Shown here one piece after another: positions 8,527 to 14,800 of a stretch of DNA of 17,660 nt. The notes under the pieces are model-generated. The model was not told where the DNA came from. It ran no database searches and saw nothing but the letters and a program-made list of their open reading frames with translations. The DNA is from Thermoanaerobaculales bacterium (GTDB lineage Bacteria > Acidobacteriota > Thermoanaerobaculia > Thermoanaerobaculales > Sulfomarinibacteraceae), in the NCBI GenBank assembly GCA_029932545.1, contig JAOZPW010000043.1, positions 1-17,660 on the forward strand, in the 5' to 3' direction. The number at the start of each line of letters is the position of its first letter. Position 1 is the first letter of the stretch. A program made the translations under genes and the position numbers.

Positions 8527-9588
8527 ATGAGGGGCGATCGGGTCGCCGTATTGGTCTCCGGGGGTGTGGACTCAGGCGTAGCTCTCCACCGTCTGGTCGA
8601 GCGAGGCGATCTTTCCCTGACCGCCTTCTATCTCAAGATCTGGTTGGAGGATGATGCGGCCTTTCTCGGGTCGTGCCCGTGGGAAGAGGACCTGGAGTAT
8701 GTTCGGGCCATCTGCGACCGGCTCGGGGTCCCTCTGGAGATCGTCTCCCTGCAACAGGAATACCGCCGACGGGTGGTCGAATACGCCCTGGGCGAACTCA
8801 AACTGGGCCGGACGCCCAGTTCCGACATCCTGTGCAATTCGCTGATCAAGTTTGGCGCCTTTCTCGAAGGTGCGGGCAGGGACTTCGACCGTGTCGCATC
8901 GGGGCATTACGCCAGGACCCGCGAGGTCGGCGGTACGACCCACCTGCTGCGGGGCGTTGACCCCGTCAAGGACCAGACATACTTCCTCTGCCGCCTGTCA
9001 CAGGAGCAGGTTGCCCGGTGTGTGTTCCCCATCGGTGATCTCGGCAAGGCTGAAGTCCGTCGTCTGGCCCAGGAAATTGACTTGCCCAGCGCCGAGCGCC
9101 CCGACAGCCAGGGGATCTGTTTCCTCGGGAAGATCCCCTACGACGAGTTCGTTCGTTACCACCTCGGTGATCGTCCGGGACCGATCGTCGATATCCAGTC
9201 GGGACGAACGCTGGGGGGACATCGGGGCCTGTGGTTTCACACCATCGGCCAGCGCAAGGGCCTCGGTCTTGGGGACGGCCCCTGGTATGTCGTAAGCAAA
9301 GATCCTGAGACCAATACAGTTAATGTGGTTCACGGTGAACAACTGGCCGATCACAGGCGCCGTGAGTTCCTGGTGGTCGATCCACACTGGATTGCGGATG
9401 AGCCGAAGACGAGAACTCTGATGGTCCGTATCCGTCACGGAGAGAAGTTGTGGCCTGCCGAGGTCCTGATTGAAGGTACCGACGGCGTCCGGGTCACACT
9501 GGATGAAGGAGACCCCGGCATCGCCGCCGGCCAATTCGCCGTTTTTTACGATGGCGAAGAGTGCCTGGGTGGTGGGCCGATTGGGTGA
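8527..9588 (+). CDS. mnmA: tRNA-specific 2-thiouridylase MnmA
   Basis: Cytoplasmic enzyme that thiolates U34 at the wobble position of Lys, Glu and Gln tRNAs, using ATP to activate the base and a persulfide relay for sulfur. The 353-aa length is usual. The PP-loop SGGVDS is at 11-16. The catalytic cysteines are C103 in ILCN and C198 in the GICFLG motif (E. coli C102 and C199). Other family segments include SGHYAR at 125-130, DQTYFL at 149-154, and HTIGQRKGLG at 238-247. The stretch before the first Cys reads TPSSD rather than the common TPNPD, probably lineage variation. ATG begins immediately after the exchanger stop, so the two are likely co-transcribed. It is the last intact housekeeping gene before the repeat zone. 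Confidence 0.96.
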   Translation: MRGDRVAVLVSGGVDSGVALHRLVERGDLSLTAFYLKIWLEDDAAFLGSCPWEEDLEYVRAICDRLGVPLEIVSLQQEYRRRVVEYALGELKLGRTPSSDILCNSLIKFGAFLEGAGRDFDRVASGHYARTREVGGTTHLLRGVDPVKDQTYFLCRLSQEQVARCVFPIGDLGKAEVRRLAQEIDLPSAERPDSQGICFLGKIPYDEFVRYHLGDRPGPIVDIQSGRTLGGHRGLWFHTIGQRKGLGLGDGPWYVVSKDPETNTVNVVHGEQLADHRRREFLVVDPHWIADEPKTRTLMVRIRHGEKLWPAEVLIEGTDGVRVTLDEGDPGIAAGQFAVFYDGEECLGGGPIG

Positions 9589-9595
9589 TTGAGGG

Positions 9596-9611
9596 GGCTC
9601 CCGGTGGAGCC
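9596..9611. other. Hairpin just after mnmA
   Basis: GGCTCC-CGGT-GGAGCC forms a 6-bp perfect stem with a 4-base loop, 8 bases after the mnmA stop. It could end the upstream transcript, but no T-run follows, so it is not called a rho-independent terminator. Confidence 0.35.
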
Positions 9612-9620
9612 GGAAATCAA

Positions 9621-9902
9621 ACCGCCAAGACGCCAAGAACGCACCTCTCGGACGGCGCGTGCCTGGTGCGGCTTTCTTCACCTGGCAGCCCTCCCATTTG
9701 GGCCGTCGCCGCGAAGAAGGCCGACACCTGGCAACGCTCGGCGAAACCGTTGGCAATCGAATCTCGGCCAACGCCGTAGGCCGCCGAGGTCATTTTCCGG
9801 AGGGGCGGGCCCCCCACAAGAGCCGAAAATGCTGCCCCTCCGGGAAATGTACCGAGCGGGGGCGCGCGCGCCGCGCGACTCCGAAGGCCGGGGATAGAGA
9901 AC
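9621..9902 (+). repeat. Dispersed structured repeat, left copy
   Basis: This block matches the reverse complement of 10078-10334 over almost its whole length. It begins with a CGCCAAGA-type direct repeat (9624-9639) and includes matching stretches GTGCCTGGTGCG (9659-9670), GCGAAGAA, GACACCTGGCAA and an identical 28-base block at 9762-9789 (matching 10183-10210). It then carries a long hairpin at 9791-9849 and ends with a shared AAGGCCGGGG segment. Reading frames across it are short and do not resemble known proteins, and similarity is blocky rather than codon-phased, so it looks like a non-coding repeat family, mobile element remnant or structured RNA rather than a gene. Confidence 0.75.
9791..9849 (+). 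other. Long hairpin inside left repeat copy
   Basis: The arms are 9791-9806 (CATTTTCCGGAGGGGC) and 9834-9849 (GCCCCTCCGGGAAATG): 16 pairs including one G-U, with a 27-base loop. The corresponding hairpin in the inverted copy (10126-10179) has different middle pairs that still match each other. Confidence 0.7.
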
Positions 9903-10077
9903 AGAGTCCGGGACCACCAGCAGCGTGAGGATAGGCCGGCAATAGTGTCGGGAGTGTCTGTCCTGGCACGGTTAGAAGTCCAGCCCCCCCCGGGGACCAC
10001 AGCGGCAGAATCGAAGTAGGGGACAGTGTCCATTTTCACGGGTTGAGTTCCAGTCGTTGCCGGACCTGGCGCATGTT
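9903..10077. other. Spacer between inverted repeat copies
   Basis: A 175-base stretch with no credible gene. It separates the two inverted repeat copies, contains a run of eight C at 9984-9991 and holds the REP-like palindrome described separately. Confidence 0.5.
10017..10031 (+). repeat. REP-like palindrome
   Basis: TAGGGGACA followed directly by GTGTCC; GGACA/TGTCC pair around one base. The same TAGGGGACA and GTGTCC blocks recur at 17552-17585, there separated by a loop and placed just upstream of a probable REP-associated transposase. The link to REP elements is an inference from this shared motif and context. Confidence 0.45.
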
Positions 10078-10334
10078 TTCCAACCCCGGCCTTCTGGAGT
10101 GCCTTCGGCCCTCCAGCTCGGCGCATTTCCCTCAAGGGCAGCAGGGCGGAGAACGGGAGGGCATCGCCCTTGAGGGAAAAGGCCTCGGCGGCCTACGGCG
10201 TTGGCCGAGACTCGATTGCTGATGCGCTCCCCGTGGATTGCCAGGTGTCGACTTTCTTCGCAACGTCGATTTGGTCGGAGGACCGCCCGGTGAAGAAAGT
10301 CGCACCAGGCACGTCCCGTTTTGGCGTTTTTGGT
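10078..10334 (-). repeat. Dispersed structured repeat, right copy (inverted)
   Basis: Second copy of the element at 9621-9902, in opposite orientation. Its outer end (10321-10334) carries the CGCCAAAACG-type motif, and its inner end the AAGGCCGGGG segment near 10084-10093. The pair could extrude as a large cruciform in DNA or fold as one long RNA stem of about 250 imperfect pairs around a central spacer of about 175 bases. A smaller hairpin, CTGGAG...CTCCAG around GCC-TTC-GGC (10094-10116), occurs in this copy; the matching site in the left copy is also self-complementary but with different GC-rich sequence. Confidence 0.75.
10126..10179. other. Long hairpin inside right repeat copy
   Basis: Arms TTTCCCTCAAGGGC (10126-10139) and GCCCTTGAGGGAAA (10166-10179) form 14 perfect pairs around a 26-base loop. 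The loop length and position match the hairpin in the left copy. Confidence 0.75.
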
Positions 10335-10387
10335 GCTCTCGGGGTTGGGCGTCGGCGTCGGCCCCAACACCGGCCCGAAGGGCCCAT

Positions 10388-10408
10388 GCAATTCGTCGGA
10401 CGAATTGC
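10388..10408. repeat. 21-bp perfect palindrome
   Basis: GCAATTCGTC and GACGAATTGC flank a single central G. The centre contains CGTCGGA, which recurs at 10434-10440 and 10442-10448. It could be an operator or a small cruciform; no gene in the immediate neighbourhood explains it. Confidence 0.6.
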
Positions 10409-10458
10409 TGCTCCGGCGCCAGACCAAAATACTCGTCGGATCGTCGGATGCCGTGCCA

Positions 10459-10529
10459 GGTCAGACAAAGGTGACAAGGTCAGAACGGCCGGAGGGGTGG
10501 GAGCCCAAGAATGTCGGAATTGTCTGACC
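10459..10529. repeat. 10-bp inverted repeat at the edge of the ABC remnant
   Basis: GGTCAGACAA at 10459-10468 pairs perfectly with TTGTCTGACC at 10520-10529. The right arm ends at the first sense codon of the ABC ATPase remnant, after an in-frame TGA at 10525. This could mark one end of the inserted repeat material. A further GGTCAGA lies at 10478-10484. Confidence 0.45.
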
Positions 10530-10821
10530 ACGGCTTGGTGAAGACGATCTTCGCCAGGCGGAAAGCCTGTGTCAGGAACTGGGATTGGGAGAGCTCCTCG
10601 AAAAGATGCCTTCAGGTATCCACCAAATGGTGGGGGACACCGGCTGGCAGCTGTCGCACGGTGAACGGAGCCGGGTGTTCGTCGCGCGAGCTCTGCTTCA
10701 GGGCCCCGGAATTGTCGTGCTCGACGAAAGTCTGGGGCCCCTCGATCCCGAAAATCGGCTCGCCGTGATGGCGTGTGTTGAGCGGCATGCTCGGACGCTG
10801 CTGGTTATTGCTCATCCGTGA
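10528..10821 (+). pseudogene. ABC transporter ATP-binding domain, 3' remnant
   Basis: The open frame encodes the C-terminal half of an ABC nucleotide-binding domain. An exporter-like helical segment (ELLEKMPSGIHQMVG) leads into the signature motif LSHGERSR, the ARALL helix, the Walker B strand IVVLDES, the D-loop region PLDPEN and a terminal H-loop (VIAHP) directly before the stop. Walker A and everything upstream are missing: TGA lies in frame at 10525, and the DNA before it is repeat sequence. Codon use looks like that of the housekeeping genes. The best reading is an ABC exporter gene destroyed by insertion or deletion, leaving about 97 codons. A start at TTG 10585 could give a 78-aa peptide, but it could not bind ATP normally without Walker A. 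Confidence 0.8.
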
Positions 10822-10916
10822 TTTAGGGGTGGGTTTGGACCTCAGGGTGCGGTCGATTTTACCGGCAAGCCCGCTATTTGCAGTTGGATCGGCCCCTTGG
10901 TTGGCCATCATGGCTC

Positions 10917-10964
10917 AACGGTCGAAAACGAATTCTAATGGTTGTTTTTGAATTTTAACGGTTG
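10917..10964 (+). repeat. Three AAYGGTYG motifs phased at 20 bp
   Basis: AACGGTCG at 10917-10924, AATGGTTG at 10937-10944 and AACGGTTG at 10957-10964 are spaced exactly 20 bp, close to two helical turns. The last two extend to 15-bp near-identical direct repeats (GAATTYTAAYGGTTG, 10930-10944 and 10950-10964). Such phasing suggests a protein binding array on one face of the DNA, or iteron-like repeats. The binding protein is unknown. Confidence 0.5.
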
Positions 10965-11040
10965 CGCCCCGGTGGACAACGAAGGCCCTTGGCGTTCTGG
11001 AGATACAACCTCGACTCTGCGTTGATGAAATATCCCACAT

Positions 11041-11072
11041 AAAACACTTGACAGGGACAAGTGTTTTTTTTT
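11041..11072 (+). terminator. Rho-independent terminator or attenuator
   Basis: Perfect 10-bp stem AAAACACTTG/CAAGTGTTTT (11041-11050 and 11058-11067) with a 7-base loop, and a run of nine T at 11064-11072. It lies on the + strand 107 bases before the ATG of the secreted protein. It may insulate the Rhs module from read-through out of the ABC remnant, or act as a leader attenuator. Confidence 0.75.
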
Positions 11073-11077
11073 AGAGT
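11048..11077 (+). promoter_or_regulatory. Possible promoter overlapping the terminator
   Basis: A perfect TTGACA (11048-11053) is followed after 18 bases by TAGAGT (11072-11077), a 4/6 match to the -10 consensus. The -35 box lies within the inverted repeat, so the same palindrome could be an operator. Sigma preference in this organism is unknown, so this is tentative. Confidence 0.3.
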
Positions 11078-11179
11078 AGGTACTGGAGGCAGAATTTTAG
11101 TGTAACCAGATTTACATAAGATTCTGATTCAAGAAAATGAACCGGGAAAGCGGTGTCAGGTCACCCAAAGGGAGCAATA

Positions 11180-11824
11180 ATGCATATTCGACTCAGTCTT
11201 CTTCTCGTAATTGTCTGTCTGATCGCTGCCGCCAATCCCGCTGGGGCTCTCGACCTGCAATTCAAGAATGAACAGGCCGTCGGCCTGTGTTGCCTCAAGC
11301 CAGGGCGGGACGTTCTCTTCTTCGGGCTCGTATGGCAAGAACGCCCGTGGGTTGCCCGGATCTCGGTCTTGAGGGCCATTGAGACGGTCCCCGAAGGCAA
11401 AGATACCGCCTGGTATGCGCCCGAAATTGGGGTCCCCTTCGAGTCCTACTGGATCGGGGCGGATCTTTCCAGTGGCACTTTCACAGTGAAGGCCAGAACA
11501 AACAAGCAGCTGGAAGAAAAGACCATCCCGCCGGAAAACCTGGCTCGCAACGAGGGTGGAGCGGTCTTTGCCTTCGACGTCGAGGCAGGATTTCTCGAAG
11601 TTGTCGTCATTCGGCCCGGAAAGGCAGCCTGGGCCTTCACCGCCGGCGACGGCAGCACCTTTGACGCGGACGGCCAATCAGACGGTTGGGTTCGGGCGGA
11701 GATCGGGAGTTTCCGCTCGATCGACGATGGCCCGAAGGCGCCCAAGACGTTGGAAATAGGAGACGTCATCCTCGCCCTCGACACCTCACGCGGGATCCTC
11801 TCGACAACGACGATCGACGGCTGA
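11180..11824 (+). CDS. Exported protein of unknown function upstream of Rhs
   Basis: 214 aa from ATG 11180, preceded by GGGAG (11170-11174) at 5 bases. A clear Sec signal peptide (MHIRLSLLLVIVCLIAAA...) has a likely cleavage near PAGA/LDL at about residue 24. The mature part has paired Cys (CC) about 14 residues in, a beta-rich pattern (GRDVLFFGLVWQ, ISVLRAIE, SYWIGADLSSGTFTV, FEVVV-like strands) and a C-terminal EIGDVILALDTSRG segment. I do not recognise the family. It ends 14 bases before the Rhs start and is surely in the same transcript, so it may be a periplasmic partner, anchor or chaperone of the Rhs protein. A frame extension to 11153 exists but lacks a ribosome binding site and would bury the signal peptide. 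Confidence 0.8.
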   Translation: MHIRLSLLLVIVCLIAAANPAGALDLQFKNEQAVGLCCLKPGRDVLFFGLVWQERPWVARISVLRAIETVPEGKDTAWYAPEIGVPFESYWIGADLSSGTFTVKARTNKQLEEKTIPPENLARNEGGAVFAFDVEAGFLEVVVIRPGKAAWAFTAGDGSTFDADGQSDGWVRAEIGSFRSIDDGPKAPKTLEIGDVILALDTSRGILSTTTIDG

Positions 11825-11838
11825 TGGGAGGCAACACC

Positions 11839-14800
11839 ATGAAACGCACGATTCTGATCACAATCGCCGTTCTGACCCTTCCCACAGTTCTCCTCGCTAA
11901 CTCCCATCCCAACCTTGAGCGCGGGATGGTACCTGGGTCTATGATGCGGCTCAGCGGCCCCGACAATGTGAATCTTTTCAACGGAAGCCTCAACCTGACC
12001 GTGCCGCTGGGCGGGACCTACCCGGTCAGCGATACCCTCTCGTACTCGTTTGTTCTGCGGTACAACTCGAATATTTGGGATTTTAACGAGTGGTGGGATA
12101 ATACCAATGGCGAAGTCGTTGTCCAAGCACATCCTGCGTTCTTCTCTAATGCCGGTTTGGGCTGGCGACTTTCGCTGGGAGAGCTGTTGCCTCCGGGAGA
12201 GCCCCTTGTCACCGGAAACCCGGCCTATGCCTGGGTCTACCTGGCCCCCGACGGATCCAGCCATCGTTTCTACTCTTCGCTGCATAGGGGTGAAGGGCCG
12301 GACGACGGTCTCTATACGCGTGACGGATCCTATCTCCGCTTGCAGTTTATCGCTTTCGACACTACCGATGATCCGATCGAGATCGACCTGGAAATGCCTT
12401 CCGGCAACATCCACACCTTCGAACTCAAGACCGGCTGGGATCTATGGCGTTTGACCGAGATCAAGGATCAATTTGGGAACTCTGTCACCCTTTCTTATGT
12501 CTTTTCAGGTGGGCAGGAAGGCGGTGATCTCGAATGCACGATCACCGACTCCACAAACTACCCAGAAAGAACGCACGTTCTGAATTTTGAGCGCTACAAT
12601 CATCCCTACGACAATGTGCCAAGATATCGCCTGAAAGACCTTGCTCTTGCGGCCTTCGGCGATGGCAATCAGGCCTGCTACAGCTTCGAATATGTCGAAC
12701 AGGAGATTCCACGGTCCTACAAGCATGATGATCCCGCGATGGACGATGACGTTGTGGTCCCCCTACTTCAAACGGCGACTTTCCCGGATGGGAGTTCAGA
12801 CCCTTGTGACATTGGTGGTTGCTCAGACTGTTCAACGACTGATTTCTCCTACATCTTGACCGGGGACCCCGCCGGTTTGCTGGAAACCATGCGGCTGCCG
12901 ACCGGCGGTGTGATCGACTGGCAGTACACGCTCTATACGTTTCCTCAAGGCAACGTGTCTTGCGACGAACAGGGCGAGCCCTGGAATCACGCGATCATGG
13001 GGGAATCGACCGGCGTCTTTCGAAGGCGCGTCATTGGGGACAGCGCTGTTCCGGATGGAACCTGGTGGTATTCGCCCGTTGACAATTTTGATTACGTCCT
13101 CAGGTCCGTTACGTCCCCGGACGGTACGCGGGTCGACCACTACTTCAACACCGGCGTCGAACTCTGTGCCTATGAAGGCGACTGGCGTGGGTGGGCCTAC
13201 GGGTTGCCGTTTTTGCCGGAAGATGCCGTTGACTCCGGTGGCATCTCAAAAGAGGTCTTCGCGCCGGATGCTGGTACTTCCGACCCGCCGATTCGACGAA
13301 TCTCAGTTGATTACAGGCACGACCAGCTCCCCAGCTATACATCCGGGGTATCGCCTCAGTCATTCCACAACACCAACAGGCGACTTCAATCCCGGGAAAC
13401 CGTTTACGAAGACGATGTCGTCGGAAATGTTGCCCGGTCGGAGCAGGTCCAGTATTCGAATTTCGACGGATTTGGCAACTACCGTCAGGTGAATCTCTAC
13501 GGGAATTTTGAAGGCGAGCCGTCCCGTGTCGAATTCGCCGGATACAATCCTGCACCCGGCGGAACCTACTACCAATACACAGTGAACGGCAGCACCAACG
13601 AACTCAACGGAACCTTCCCGGATACCGGGTATCCCTTGAACTTGCCGTGGATTTTGAACACGCTCGACGTCAAGACGACGCAGATCGGCTACAGTCCCGA
13701 TCCGGTCGAGGAAAACCGCGTCGAATACTGTTTCGATCGCTCAGACAATGGGGATTTCCTGTCACCGACGACCGGATTCCTGAACGGGCTTCGCATCCAT
13801 ATCGATGAGGACCCGGCGTCGGATGATCGCTCACCCGACGATATCATCAAGAAACTCACCGAGAGTTCAATTGCCCCGGGGCGGGTCGGCCGTGAGCGGC
13901 TCTATGGCGCGGACACGCAGACTCTTCCTACTGACGGGACGATGTCGGCATGCGATGTCGGCGGCCTTGATCCCGAATACAAGATCACACACCAGTATGC
14001 TTCTGGGGTTCTGAAGGGTTCGAAAATCTGGGAGGTGGGCGGTCCTGCGCCCTATGACGTTGTCGATATCCTGAACCGAGACATCGACCCCAACACCAGT
14101 CTGACCGTCACCGAGACCGACACCTCGGGCTACTCGACCTATTTCAACTACGACCTGCTCGGACGTCTGACCGAGGCAGTCCCCACAGACGGCGCCAAGA
14201 CCGCCCTGACATACACACCTGCGTCGGGTTCTGGGGTCGATCTCGTCAAGGCGACGGCGCATCAGCAGACGATTGACCAGGATTCACCGTATCCGGTCCT
14301 GGCCGAGTCAGAGTTCACTTTCGACGCCTTCGGCAGAGGCGAGAAAGAAAGCCATCTCTTGGCGGATGGAACGTGGAACCAGCGCATCAGCGGTTACGAT
14401 GCCCAGGACCGCTTGACCTGGATCACCGAGTGGCAGCCGGAGGGCACGGCGCCGGCCGACTACTCCAAGACGATTAACTCTGACTTCGACGCCTTCGGCC
14501 GGGTCGGTACAGTCACCCTGCCGGACGGTCATCAGATTCTCCACACCTACACCGGGAGGCGATTGGTCGATCGGACCGCCTGGGTAGGGACGAATTTCGA
14601 CGGGGTTGATACCGTCGACGAGGAGGCAACGACCACGACTACGACGTTGGACCGCAAGGGAAGGCCGATCAAGGTTGAGGAGCCTTCAGGTGCGAACGGT
14701 TTGATGATTCCCACAGATTATCGGTACGATGTCGCCGGAAACCTCAAGTGGGCGGGGACCACTGTGCTCGGGAATCCCGATATTACCCAGATCCGAGAGT

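Larger units (their letters stand above)
10822..11179. other. AT-richer intergenic region before the Rhs module
   Basis: 358 bases without a gene between the ABC remnant and the 214-aa secreted protein. It is visibly richer in A/T than the flanking genes, especially 10925-10960 and 11030-11150. It holds the three phased motifs, the terminator and possible promoters listed separately. A second weak candidate -10 (TAAGAT, 11117-11122) is present without a convincing -35. Confidence 0.5.

Noticed and set aside
9622..9642. CGCCAAGA direct repeats as a possible CRISPR or tandem array
   Set aside because: Only two short units and no spacer pattern; treated as the outer end of the dispersed repeat.
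9561..10541. Several 80-170 codon frames on both strands in the repeat zone
   Set aside because: They follow the repeat copies, run through hairpins, disagree in frame between copies and have Arg/Pro-rich compositions typical of GC-rich non-coding DNA.
10978..10985. Fourth AACGG-like motif after the phased array
   Set aside because: It is one base out of phase and matches only partly, so the array is limited to three units.
11446..12414. 322-codon open frame on the minus strand spanning the 214-aa gene and the Rhs start
   Set aside because: Antisense to two genes with good starts, ribosome binding sites and signal peptides; the translation is low-complexity and resembles nothing known.
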